From an uncultured Bacillota bacterium (GTDB lineage Bacteria > Bacillota_I > Bacilli_A > RF39 > UBA660), in the NCBI GenBank assembly GCA_946630315.1, contig CAMOYT010000013.1, positions 1 through 36,313 of the forward strand: a DNA stretch of 36,313 bases. The letters are read 5' to 3'. Each line of letters opens with the position of its first letter. Within the stretch, counting starts at the first letter, position 1. Of this stretch, positions 7,782-15,624 are shown piece after piece. A model generated the notes under the pieces. It was not told the origin of the DNA. It saw nothing but the letters and a program-made list of their open reading frames with translations, and made no database searches. The translations under genes and the position numbers were made by a program.

Positions 7782-10085
7782 TCATTTTTTTGATGATTGA
7801 AAAATCTTTTTATAAACATCTTGGTATGATTTGACTGTAATAAATTTTATATCATCTCTGATTTCTTTTGGTATATCGTCTAAATCTTGTTTATTTCCTT
7901 CTGGAATAAATATTTTTTTGATATCAGAGCGGTGTGCTCCTATTACTTTTTCTTTTAAACCACCTATTGGTAATACTCTTCCTCGTAGTGTGATTTCTCC
8001 AGTCATGGCAATAGATTTAGCAACTGGTTTATTTGTAAATAGACTAATTAGTGCTGTTGTTATAGTTATTCCTGCTGATGGGCCATCTTTATTAATAGCT
8101 CCTTCTGGTACATGAATATGAATGTCATTTTCTTTAAATATATCTGAGTCTATTTTGAATTCTTTGGCATTTGCTTTGATATAGTCTAGAGCTATATGGC
8201 AAGATTCTTGCATTACTTCTCCAAGTGATCCAGTTAGGATTAATTCTCCTTTACCCTTAAATAGGTTTACTTCTATTGGAAGAGTGTCTCCTCCGAAGGC
8301 AGTATAGGCAAGACCATTTACTACTCCTACTTCTTGTTTTTTATCTAAAGACATGAAGTTATATTTCTTTTTTCCTAATAATTCTTCTATTTGACTATCA
8401 TCTATTTCAAAGAATGTTACATTTTTATCTAGTAATATTTTCTTGACTATTTTTCTTAGTAATGTTGCTATTATTCTTTGAAGTTCTCTGACACCTGCTT
8501 CTTTGGTATAATACCTAATTAATGTCATTAATGATGAGTCTGGTATTTGTACTTGAAGTGCTGTTAAGCCATGTTCTTCTAATCCGATTGGTACTAAGTA
8601 GTTTTTGGCTATATCTAGTTTTTCATATTCTGTATAACTGCTAATATTTATTATTTCTAATCTATCTCTTAATTCATATGGTATTTGTTCAACATAGTTA
8701 GCTGTACAAATAAACATGACACTGGAAAGATCAAATTCTTCTTCTATGTAGTGATCTGAGAACTTTGCGTTTTGTTCTGGATCTAATACTTCTAGAAGTG
8801 CACTTGCTGGATCTCCTTTGATGTCTTTAGTCATTTTATCTATTTCGTCAATTATGAATACTGGGTTTGTTGTTCCGGCTTTACGTATTCCTTGAATAAT
8901 ACGACCCGGATTGGCTCCGATATAGGTTCTTCTATGTCCAACTATTTCGGCTTCATCATTGATGCCACCTACACTTATTTTGGCTGATTTTCTTCCTAGA
9001 CTTTTGGCAATACTAATAGCAAGAGATGTTTTTCCTACACCAGGTGGGCCTACTAGACATAATATTGGACTACGTAGGTTGTTGGTGTTTTGTTTTACTG
9101 CTAAATATTCTAAGATACGTTCTTTTACTTCACCTAAGGCATAGTGAGATGAGTCTAAAACACTTTTTACTTTTTCTAAATCGTTGGTATCTTTTGTATA
9201 GTGTTTCCATGGAAGATTTAGCATCCAATCTAGATATTCTCTTACCATTCCTAATTCTGGTGAGTTTATATTTAATGATTCATATTTATCTATTTCAGAT
9301 TTTATTTTTTCTTTTATCTTAGGTGCGCATTTTAATTTAGATAGTTTATTTTTTAGTTTTTCTACTTCACTATCTTTTGAATTACCATCACCTAATTCTT
9401 TTTGCATAGCTTTTATTTTTTCACGTAGGAAGTATTCTTTTTGTGTTTCGTTAAGTTCGTCTTCTACTTCACTTTCTATTTTTTGTTCTAATTCGACTAG
9501 TTTTAAGTCTTTTTTCATGTCTGATATTAAATATTTTGTTCTTTCGATTGGGTCAATTGTTGTGATGTATTTTTTCTTATCTTCATAGTTTATTGGTAAG
9601 AAACTTGCTACTAGATCACATAAGTCATTTAAGTTATCGACATGTTCTATTTGTGTAATAATAGCGTTGCCCATATATGGGACTTTATTTATGTAGTCTT
9701 CTACTGATTTTATTAAGATTGTATAATAATTATTTGTTTCGTCTGTTTCTAAAAATTCTACTTCACGATATGAAGCTTTATAAAAGTTGCCATCTTCTTG
9801 ATAGGAGAATAATTCTACTCTATCTAAGCCTTCCATTACTAATCTTGTTTTTCCGTTTGGAACATTCATACGCATTTTTATACGACCTAATACTCCATAT
9901 TTTGGAAGGGATGTTATATCTTTACTATTACCTATAGGATTTACTATTAAACATAAGTTATCTTCTATGTGTTCTACTATTTCTACCATTTGGCGATCAT
10001 AGTTGTTATCAAATTCTATACGTATTTCGTTATTTGGGAAGATTACCATATCATTTACTATAAGTACTAATAATTTGTTTTCCAT
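7782..10085 (-). CDS. lon: ATP-dependent Lon protease
   Basis: LonA-type cytosolic protease of 767 residues that unfolds and degrades damaged and regulatory proteins. Order of parts: N-terminal substrate domain (1-200), coiled-coil linker, AAA+ module with Walker A GPPGVGKTS and Walker B VFIIDEIDK, and the C-terminal protease with catalytic Ser in GPSAGIT and Lys in GGLKEKVIGAHR. The ATG at 10085 is chosen because AGGAGG sits just before it; an upstream in-frame GTG at 10100 would place that binding site inside the gene. It has its own promoter with a palindrome over the -35 region. Confidence 0.97.
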   Translation of the reverse strand: MENKLLVLIVNDMVIFPNNEIRIEFDNNYDRQMVEIVEHIEDNLCLIVNPIGNSKDITSLPKYGVLGRIKMRMNVPNGKTRLVMEGLDRVELFSYQEDGNFYKASYREVEFLETDETNNYYTILIKSVEDYINKVPYMGNAIITQIEHVDNLNDLCDLVASFLPINYEDKKKYITTIDPIERTKYLISDMKKDLKLVELEQKIESEVEDELNETQKEYFLREKIKAMQKELGDGNSKDSEVEKLKNKLSKLKCAPKIKEKIKSEIDKYESLNINSPELGMVREYLDWMLNLPWKHYTKDTNDLEKVKSVLDSSHYALGEVKERILEYLAVKQNTNNLRSPILCLVGPPGVGKTSLAISIAKSLGRKSAKISVGGINDEAEIVGHRRTYIGANPGRIIQGIRKAGTTNPVFIIDEIDKMTKDIKGDPASALLEVLDPEQNAKFSDHYIEEEFDLSSVMFICTANYVEQIPYELRDRLEIINISSYTEYEKLDIAKNYLVPIGLEEHGLTALQVQIPDSSLMTLIRYYTKEAGVRELQRIIATLLRKIVKKILLDKNVTFFEIDDSQIEELLGKKKYNFMSLDKKQEVGVVNGLAYTAFGGDTLPIEVNLFKGKGELILTGSLGEVMQESCHIALDYIKANAKEFKIDSDIFKENDIHIHVPEGAINKDGPSAGITITTALISLFTNKPVAKSIAMTGEITLRGRVLPIGGLKEKVIGAHRSDIKKIFIPEGNKQDLDDIPKEIRDDIKFITVKSYQDVYKKIFQSSKK

Positions 10086-10121
10086 GGGGAACCTCCTCAC
10101 TAACTTTTAAATATGCTTACT

Positions 10122-10149
10122 ATTATAACTGAAAAATTTTATTTTTCAA
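10122..10149 (-). promoter_or_regulatory. Promoter of lon
   Basis: Minus-strand TTGAAA (10144-10149), 16-base spacer, TATAAT (10122-10127), about 37 bases before the lon start codon. Confidence 0.7.
10130..10148. promoter_or_regulatory. Palindrome over the lon -35 and spacer, possible operator
   Basis: TGAAAAAT, a 3-base centre, then ATTTTTCA: a perfect 8-bp inverted repeat that overlaps the -35 hexamer and spacer. The position suits a repressor site. It does not match the CIRCE or CtsR sequences, and its A/T richness means chance is possible. Confidence 0.35.
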
Positions 10150-10161
10150 GGAATTATTAAT

Positions 10162-10193
10162 AAAAAAAGAAGTAATTTATTATATTACTTCTT
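10162..10193 (-). terminator. Terminator of tig
   Basis: Minus-strand stem AAGAAGTAAT/ATTACTTCTT with a 7-base loop and a T run, overlapping the end of tig. It separates tig from the lon promoter. Confidence 0.9.
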
Positions 10194-11505
10194 ATTTGTT
10201 TAATTCTTTTAATTTTTCTACTGTTTCTCTTATTTGTAAGTCATATTTTATCATGTCTAAGCCGCCGAAGTTCTTTAAGAATTCATCTTTTTCCATTTGA
10301 TATTTCTTAGCTAATTCTTCAGCTTCTTTTTCGGCTTTTTTATCATCTATTTCGATTTTTTCTTGTTTTCCAATTTCTTCTAACATTAGACGATATAAAA
10401 CATTTGAATAAGCTTCTTTTTCCATTTGAGCTCTTAGTGCTTTTTCATCACTACCTGTGAATTTGTAGTATAAATCTAGTGAGATACCTTGCATTTTCAT
10501 TTGTTCTTCGAATCTTCCAATTAAACGGTCTAATTCTTCTTCTACCATTGCTTCTGGAATATCTACTTCTACATTTTTAGATACTGCTTCTAATAAGGCA
10601 TCTACATATTTAGTTTCATTATCTAATTCTTTTTGAGCTTTAATAGAATTTTTAATTTCTTCTTTTAATTTAGCTTCAGAATCTACTCCTTCCATTCCTA
10701 AATCTTCGAAGAAGTCTTCATCTAATTCACGTTGTATTTTTTGTTTAATTTCATTTACTTTTACTTTAAATACAACTTTTGCTCCTGCTAAATCTTTAGA
10801 TCCATAATCTTTTGGAAATTCTAAGTCTAAGTCTTTTTCTTCACCAGTTGACATACCGATTACTTGTTCTTCGAAACCTGGAATGAATGTATGAGATCCT
10901 ATTTCTAATGAATAGTTTTCTCCTTTTCCACCATCAAATGCTACTCCGTCTTTGAAACCTTCGAAGTCAATGATTGCTACATCTCCATTTTCTACTTTTC
11001 CATCTTCTTTAGTAGCTAATTCAGTATATCTTTCTAATAAATGACCTAATTCATGATTAATTTCTTCTTCTGTTACTTCTACTTTTTCAGGTTTAATATT
11101 TAATCCAGAATATTTTTTAACTTTTACTTCTGGTGTAGTAACAATAGTGAATGTAAATTCTACTCCTTTTTCATCAATACCAGTAATATTTACATTTGGT
11201 CTTACAACTGGTACTAATTTAGAATCATCTAATGCTTTGATATATGCTTGTTCTATTAATGATTCTGCTGCATCTAAATATAAAGATTCTTTACCAAATT
11301 TCTTTTCAAAGACATTTCTTGGTACTTTACCTTTTCTAAAACCATCTACTTTTACTGTTTTTTGTCTTTTAGCAAAAGCAGTATCTTGAGCTTTTTCCCA
11401 GTCTTTTCCTTCAAATTTTACTACTACTTCATGAACATTATTCTTTTCTTTTTTTTCTACTTTCTTAGTTGTTTTCTTTTTAGTTTCTTTTTCTTCTTTT
11501 GCCAT
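10192..11505 (-). CDS. tig: Trigger factor (ribosome-associated chaperone and prolyl isomerase)
   Basis: A 437-residue chaperone that meets nascent chains at the ribosome exit. The start at 11505 is chosen from a GGAGG seven bases upstream. A 20-residue lysine-rich extension comes first. The N-terminal ribosome-binding domain follows, with the GFRKGKVPRNVFEKKFG loop corresponding to the GFRxGKxP signature. Next is the FKBP-type isomerase domain (NGDVAIIDFEGFKDG to KVKVNEIK), then the helical C-terminal cradle. Length is normal for the family. The basic N-terminal extension is unusual and may add ribosome contacts. It is adjacent to lon, a common pairing in low-GC Gram-positives. Confidence 0.96.
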   Translation of the reverse strand: MAKEEKETKKKTTKKVEKKEKNNVHEVVVKFEGKDWEKAQDTAFAKRQKTVKVDGFRKGKVPRNVFEKKFGKESLYLDAAESLIEQAYIKALDDSKLVPVVRPNVNITGIDEKGVEFTFTIVTTPEVKVKKYSGLNIKPEKVEVTEEEINHELGHLLERYTELATKEDGKVENGDVAIIDFEGFKDGVAFDGGKGENYSLEIGSHTFIPGFEEQVIGMSTGEEKDLDLEFPKDYGSKDLAGAKVVFKVKVNEIKQKIQRELDEDFFEDLGMEGVDSEAKLKEEIKNSIKAQKELDNETKYVDALLEAVSKNVEVDIPEAMVEEELDRLIGRFEEQMKMQGISLDLYYKFTGSDEKALRAQMEKEAYSNVLYRLMLEEIGKQEKIEIDDKKAEKEAEELAKKYQMEKDEFLKNFGGLDMIKYDLQIRETVEKLKELNK

Positions 11506-11526
11506 GTTATCCCTCCAACGACTAAT

Positions 11527-11555
11527 ATTATACATTATATTTTTAGATAAGACAA
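11527..11555 (-). promoter_or_regulatory. Promoter of tig
   Basis: Minus-strand TTGTCT (11550-11555), 17-base spacer, TATAAT (11527-11532), in the gap between asnA and tig. Confidence 0.65.
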
Positions 11556-11565
11556 CAAATAATTA

Positions 11566-12531
11566 TTATAGTACTTGTAATTTTTTTACTTTTTCTTCTG
11601 TTTTTTCTTGCCAAGCTGATGCTTGTACTTCAGCTATGTGTTTTTTACCTAATAAAAGCATTAATACTCTTGATTGACCTATACCTCCACCTATAGATAG
11701 TGGTACTTCATCTTTTAATATTTTTTGATGGAATGGTAATTTTAATCTATCCATTGCATCTGCTTTAGCAAGTTGATTTAGTAAAGCTACTTTATCTACT
11801 CTAATACCCATTGAACTTAATTCTATTGCTGAAGATATAGCTTTATCATAGACTAATATATCTCCATCTAATTTCCAATCATCATAATCTGGACTTCTAT
11901 GATCATGGACTTTTCCGCTTTTTAGTTTATCTCCAATACCTATTATAAATACAGAACCATATTTTTTAGTTACTTTATCTTCTCTTTCTTTTGGAGTTAA
12001 ATCAGGATACACATCTTCTAATTCTTGAGTAGTTATAAAAGTAATATCATCAGCTAATTCTTGTCCTCTTATACCATATTTTTCATATACTAAATCACTA
12101 GTTTTTTTAAGTACTTTGTAGATACTTCTTACAGTATCTATTAAATAATTTATAGTTCTATCTTCTTTAGATATTACTTTTTCCCAGTCCCATTGTTCAA
12201 CATACATAGAATGAACTCTATCTACTTCTTCATCTTGTCTAATAGCTTTCATATCTGTATATAATCCTTTATGCATAGGAAATCCATATTTACCAAGAGA
12301 GTCTCTTTTCCATTTAGCTAAGCTATGTACTACTTCAAAGTCTTCTCCTTCTTTACTAAATAAAACAGCTTTTTCTACTCCACTTAGTCTGTCTTGTAAT
12401 CCACTACTTGATTTTACAAATAATGGTGATTGTACTTTTATTAAGTCTAATTCTTTTTCTAATTCACTTTCAAATATTCTTTTAATTTCATCAATTAATA
12501 TTAATGTTTCATAATACGATAAATCTTTCAT
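11566..12531 (-). CDS. asnA: Aspartate-ammonia ligase (AsnA-type asparagine synthetase)
   Basis: A 321-residue cytosolic enzyme that makes asparagine from aspartate, ammonia and ATP. It shares the class II aminoacyl-tRNA synthetase fold. Typical stretches include QSPLFVKSSSGLQDRLSG, EVVHSLAKWKRDSLGKYGF, SMYVEQWDWEKVI, the SVFIIGIGDKL core and the terminal GGGIGQSR motif near residue 280. Length matches the family (about 330). AGAAGGAG precedes the ATG. The gene lies in an Asn T-box unit downstream of a 270-residue unknown gene, with a second possible attenuator directly in front. Supply of asparagine when charged tRNA-Asn falls is the expected role. Confidence 0.97.
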   Translation of the reverse strand: MKDLSYYETLILIDEIKRIFESELEKELDLIKVQSPLFVKSSSGLQDRLSGVEKAVLFSKEGEDFEVVHSLAKWKRDSLGKYGFPMHKGLYTDMKAIRQDEEVDRVHSMYVEQWDWEKVISKEDRTINYLIDTVRSIYKVLKKTSDLVYEKYGIRGQELADDITFITTQELEDVYPDLTPKEREDKVTKKYGSVFIIGIGDKLKSGKVHDHRSPDYDDWKLDGDILVYDKAISSAIELSSMGIRVDKVALLNQLAKADAMDRLKLPFHQKILKDEVPLSIGGGIGQSRVLMLLLGKKHIAEVQASAWQEKTEEKVKKLQVL

Positions 12532-12594
12532 TTTTTCTCCTTCTTTCTCTTATTGTTTTTTATTTATTGTTAGATTTTTAGATACTTGTAGGAA

Positions 12595-12651
12595 TATCTA
12601 TTTTATTACTTATACTTGCATAAAATAGATATAGATTTATCTATTTTATGC
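12595..12651 (-). promoter_or_regulatory. Alternative hairpins in the asnA leader (candidate attenuator)
   Basis: On the minus strand GCATAAAATAGATA and TATCTATTTTATGC (12638-12651 with 12618-12631) form a perfect 14-bp stem with a 6-base loop. A second copy of ATAAAATAGATA follows at about 12595-12607 and can pair with the same middle arm, so two folds exclude each other. The first stem begins at the stop codon of a 7-residue leader ORF. No clear T run follows, so the outcome may be control of translation, RNA processing or pausing rather than simple termination. Confidence 0.5.
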
Positions 12652-12674
12652 TATAGATTATTACCATCTTCCAT
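12651..12674 (-). CDS. Possible leader peptide MEDGNNL upstream of asnA
   Basis: A seven-codon ORF, ATG GAA GAT GGT AAT AAT CTA TAG, with AAGGA nine bases upstream of the ATG. It holds two adjacent Asn codons plus Asp, the substrate and product amino acids of AsnA. Its stop codon abuts a perfect 14-bp hairpin. This is the layout of an attenuation leader peptide, but so short an ORF can occur by chance; no homologues can be checked here. Confidence 0.4.
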   Translation of the reverse strand: MEDGNNL

Positions 12675-12700
12675 AACATCACATCCTTATATAATTATTA

Positions 12701-13513
12701 TTATTTTAATTTTTGTTTTTTCTTTGTACTTTCAATAAATTCAGTTTTTGTAAAAGTTAAAGGTATTTCTAATCCAGTAGATGCATAATATTTAAAATCT
12801 TCTGGATAATCTGATAATTTTTCATCTTCTAACATTGCAGTAATTAATGTATAAGATTTTGGATAACATACTCCAAAATGAATTCTTGTTTTAGTTGCAA
12901 ACTCTACTAATTGATCTTCATCTTTTTTAATTAGTTCAGCTTCTGGTAAATATTTTAGTAAATCATCTTTATGATAATGATGATGTTTAATCATAGATTG
13001 TAAGAATTCAACTAATCTTTTTCCATATTCTTCTTCTAAATATTCTACTTCTTTTGCTTCTGCATCAAATTCTTTTTGATAAATACTACCTATTTTATCA
13101 ACAAACTCTATGTACTTTTCATAAGCTTCATCACTTTTTCCATAAGTATCAATAAAATCTTGTAGTACTTTATCAAGTGAATAAGTATCAAATAAATCTT
13201 TAATATAATAAAGACCTATATCATCAATAGCTTTAGTAGTTAAATCATATTTATCATGTAGTTTTTTTAATCCTATTAATGTTTCATCATCTGATAATAC
13301 TGAATATCTTCCTCCAAATCTTGAATAGAATTCAATAAATTCTTTTATTAGAGATTTATCCATTTCTTGATCATCAAATAAGCTTACTAAATATTTACCT
13401 ATTCTAACTTCTTTTTCATCTTGTAGGAAATGTTCTCCTTCTAATTTCTTTTCTAGTTCTTTTACATATTCACTTATTAATACCTTTTCTTCTTCTTTTT
13501 CTTTAAAATACAT
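12701..13513 (-). CDS. Unknown 270-residue protein under Asn T-box control
   Basis: I do not recognise this protein. The start at 13513 follows a G-rich binding site (GGGGGGTG); a longer frame from 13555 would begin inside the T-box terminator hairpin and is rejected. The protein is soluble, strongly charged and mostly helical, with a HHHYHKDD patch near residue 180 that could bind metal, and a basic last 20 residues. It is the first gene after the Asn T-box and shares the unit with asnA, so it is probably made when charged tRNA-Asn is scarce. A role in asparagine or aspartate supply, or as an enzyme partner, is inferred only from that context. Confidence 0.8.
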   Translation of the reverse strand: MYFKEKEEEKVLISEYVKELEKKLEGEHFLQDEKEVRIGKYLVSLFDDQEMDKSLIKEFIEFYSRFGGRYSVLSDDETLIGLKKLHDKYDLTTKAIDDIGLYYIKDLFDTYSLDKVLQDFIDTYGKSDEAYEKYIEFVDKIGSIYQKEFDAEAKEVEYLEEEYGKRLVEFLQSMIKHHHYHKDDLLKYLPEAELIKKDEDQLVEFATKTRIHFGVCYPKSYTLITAMLEDEKLSDYPEDFKYYASTGLEIPLTFTKTEFIESTKKKQKLK

Positions 13514-13543
13514 ATTTAACACCCCCCAAATTGTTATATAAAC

Positions 13544-13834
13544 AAAAATACCCATTTCATCCTACAATAAGGACGAACATGGGTATCCGCGGTGCCACCT
13601 TAATTTATTACTAAAAAAACCAACTATATAATATAGTATGGTTTGTCATTACAGTAATCTCTTTTCTTCAGTTCTAACAAACCTAGTAATATGATAACGG
13701 TTTACTTCCGGACTAGTCTACTAAGTGTTAACTTTTCGGTAGTCTGCTCCGAGGTGTTCTTTCGTTTAGGTTCATAGCTTGTTCACACTATACCAAGCTC
13801 ACTGATATGAATTTCTAAATTACTTTTCCTCATC
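13544..13834 (-). promoter_or_regulatory. Asn-specific T-box riboswitch
   Basis: The minus-strand leader starts with GATGAGGAAAAG (stem I base). The specifier loop reads GAAAGAACACCTCGGAG, giving specifier codon AAC (13756-13758), hence tRNA-Asn. The antiterminator core AAGGTGGCACCGCGG is intact; its bulge TGGC (13594-13597) would pair with GCCA, fitting the G73 discriminator of tRNA-Asn. A terminator stem ACCCAT...ATGGGT with inner TTCGTCCT/AGGATGAA closes the leader. Uncharged tRNA-Asn should favour readthrough into the 270-residue gene and asnA. Confidence 0.95.
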
Positions 13835-13845
13835 AATGCAATATA

Positions 13846-13874
13846 AATATACCACATTTTTCATTATTTGTCAA
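13846..13874 (-). promoter_or_regulatory. Promoter of the Asn T-box unit
   Basis: Minus-strand TTGACA (13869-13874), 17-base spacer, TATATT (13846-13851), ending 12 bases before the T-box start. Confidence 0.85.
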
Positions 13875-13899
13875 ATATCTGTAAATTAAACATATTTAA

Positions 13900-14313
13900 T
13901 TATTTGATAATTACTTTTTCATTCTTATCTTTTATAAATGATGATATATCATTAAATTTTGTTTCATAAAAACAATTATTATCTGTAATTTTTACTTTGT
14001 TGCCATCAGTAAATTCTATTATTTTATAAAAAAGAGGTCCATATTTCCACAATTTAAACTGGGAAGAAATACTTTTTACTTCTTTATATTTATAACAATT
14101 GATATTTTTATTGTTCTTATATAAAATGTACTCTTCCGTCATCATTAAAAATCCATTCCAATAATTAACCTTTTCAATATCAACCTTTTTTATTTTTTTC
14201 ATATAGTCAATAAGTTGCTTCTTTTTTATTATTTTTATTATGTAAATTATAAACAATAATAAAAGAATTATTAGCATACATATAAAATATTCTTTTTTAT
14301 CCACAAATATCAC
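13900..14313 (-). CDS. Small membrane protein in frame with a YD-repeat remnant
   Basis: I do not recognise this 137-residue product. It has one strongly hydrophobic N-terminal helix (about residues 11-30) followed by a basic cytoplasmic domain with strands such as EYILYKNNKN and KIIEFTDGNKVKITD, reminiscent of PH-like membrane-associated folds. The annotated start would be GTG, without a convincing binding site. The reading frame actually continues upstream without a stop for another 85 codons that encode YD-repeat sequence. It may be the C-terminal part or former immunity partner of a decayed Rhs/WapA-type toxin gene, or a fusion product. Expression is uncertain. Confidence 0.5.
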   Translation of the reverse strand: MIFVDKKEYFICMLIILLLLFIIYIIKIIKKKQLIDYMKKIKKVDIEKVNYWNGFLMMTEEYILYKNNKNINCYKYKEVKSISSQFKLWKYGPLFYKIIEFTDGNKVKITDNNCFYETKFNDISSFIKDKNEKVIIK

Positions 14314-14568
14314 CCTATTTGCTCTTTGGTTTAGTAGATTTTTTTGTGTATTTGTTTTTTTCTTAACTAAATTATCATAAGTAATAGTCTCATTATCGAA
14401 AGTAGTTAATTGATCATCCCAATTAGCATTATTATAACTATAATTATTCTCTCTAATTATAACATTATTACTTAAATTAATTAAAGTCTTTTTAGTAATG
14501 TTACCTGATAAGTCATATAAATATTCTTTTTTGTTGTTAATCTTATACTTTTCTATTCCATTTATTAT
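14314..14568 (-). pseudogene. Remnant of a YD-repeat (Rhs/WapA-like) protein
   Basis: The 85 codons translate in one open frame but have no start: two TAA codons lie immediately upstream. The translation shows YD-repeat hallmarks: EYLYDLSGNITKKT, then ENNYSYNNANWDDQLTTFD, then NETITYDN, matching the Rhs pattern YTYxDxNWxDQLTSFxGxxITYD. The frame runs straight into the 137-residue membrane protein. I read it as the surviving end of a large polymorphic-toxin or wall-associated gene that lost its N-terminus by deletion. Nothing else is visible in the 14314-14609 gap apart from the trpS start region. Confidence 0.7.
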
Positions 14569-14609
14569 TTATTATGTGATAAAATACCTTTATGAAGGAA
14601 GTGATATAG

Positions 14610-15617
14610 ATGAAAAAGACAATACTTACTGGCATTCGTCCAACCGGTAATTTACATTTAGGACATTATTTTGGTGCTGGTAGAACATGGCGTGATGTAC
14701 AAGATGATTATAATTTTTATCTAGAGATTGCTGACGTACAAGCTTTGACTGATAATTTTAATGATCCAGCGAAGGTTAATAAAAATGTTTTTGAACTTAC
14801 TAAGGATTTACTTGCTTTAGGTATTGATCCTGATAAAGTACATATATTTATACAAAGTCAAATACCTGAGATTGCTGAACTTACTGTTTATTATAGTAAT
14901 TTAGTTACTGTTAGTAGACTTCAAAGAAATCCTACTGTTAAAACTGAGATTGCTCAAAAGAAAGAGTTATTTGGTAATGATGGTGAGTCTATTACTTATG
15001 GTTTCTTAGGATATCCAGTATCTCAAGCTGCTGATATTACTGCTTTTATGGGTGAAGTTGTTCCTGTTGGTGATGATCAATTACCTTTACTTGAACAATG
15101 TAGAGAAATAGTTCGTAAGTTTAATTCTATATATGGTGATATATTAATAGAGCCACAACAATTACTTAGTAATACATCTCGTGTTAAAGGACTTGATGGT
15201 AATGAAAAGATGGGTAAGAGTTTAGGAAATGCTATTTATTTAGTAGATGATCCTGATACTATTAAAACTAAAGTAATGGGTGCTGTTACTGATCCTAATA
15301 AGATTAGAAAAGATGATCCAGCTAATCCTGATGTATGTATGGTTTACTACTATCATAAATTAGTTAATAGTGAAGATAATAATGAAAAGATATGTAGTGA
15401 ATGTAAAAAAGGAGAACGTGGATGTGTTGCTTGTAAAAAGGAATTAATTGAAGCTATGAATGAATTCTTAAGACCTATTCAAGAGAAACGTAAGTATTAT
15501 GAAGAGAATCCTGATGAAGTTAAAAAGATTCTTGAAAAAGGAACAAAGGATGCTCGTGAGAAAGCAATTGATACTATGAAGAAAGTAAAAAAAGCTATGA
15601 TGATTGATTATTCATAG
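14610..15617 (+). CDS. trpS: Tryptophanyl-tRNA synthetase with probable Fe-S motif
   Basis: A 335-residue class I synthetase that charges tRNA-Trp. The HIGH signature is read as HLGHYFGAG near residue 16, the KMSKS as KMGKS near residue 200, and GDDQLPLLEQCREI binds the core. Near residues 245-275 four cysteines occur as C-x21-C-x6-C-x2-C (with an extra Cys three residues earlier). This closely resembles the [4Fe-4S] motif described in Thermotoga maritima TrpRS. AAGGAAGTG precedes the ATG. It is a single rightward gene ending at a 13-bp terminator stem. Confidence 0.96.
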   Translation: MKKTILTGIRPTGNLHLGHYFGAGRTWRDVQDDYNFYLEIADVQALTDNFNDPAKVNKNVFELTKDLLALGIDPDKVHIFIQSQIPEIAELTVYYSNLVTVSRLQRNPTVKTEIAQKKELFGNDGESITYGFLGYPVSQAADITAFMGEVVPVGDDQLPLLEQCREIVRKFNSIYGDILIEPQQLLSNTSRVKGLDGNEKMGKSLGNAIYLVDDPDTIKTKVMGAVTDPNKIRKDDPANPDVCMVYYYHKLVNSEDNNEKICSECKKGERGCVACKKELIEAMNEFLRPIQEKRKYYEENPDEVKKILEKGTKDAREKAIDTMKKVKKAMMIDYS

Positions 15618-15624
15618 CTTTTTT
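15588..15624. terminator. Bidirectional terminator between trpS and the 587-residue gene
   Basis: A perfect 13-bp stem AAAAAAGCTATGA/TCATAGCTTTTTT with an 11-base loop. It overlaps the last codons of trpS and the stop of the convergent gene, and has T runs on both strands. Confidence 0.9.

Noticed and set aside
10086-10100. GTG start for lon at 10100
   Set aside because: The AGGAGG binding site would lie inside the coding region; it is spaced correctly for the ATG at 10085.
13514-13555. Upstream in-frame start for the 270-residue gene at 13555
   Set aside because: That ATG lies in the 3' arm of the T-box terminator hairpin and has no binding site; the ATG at 13513 follows a G-rich site.
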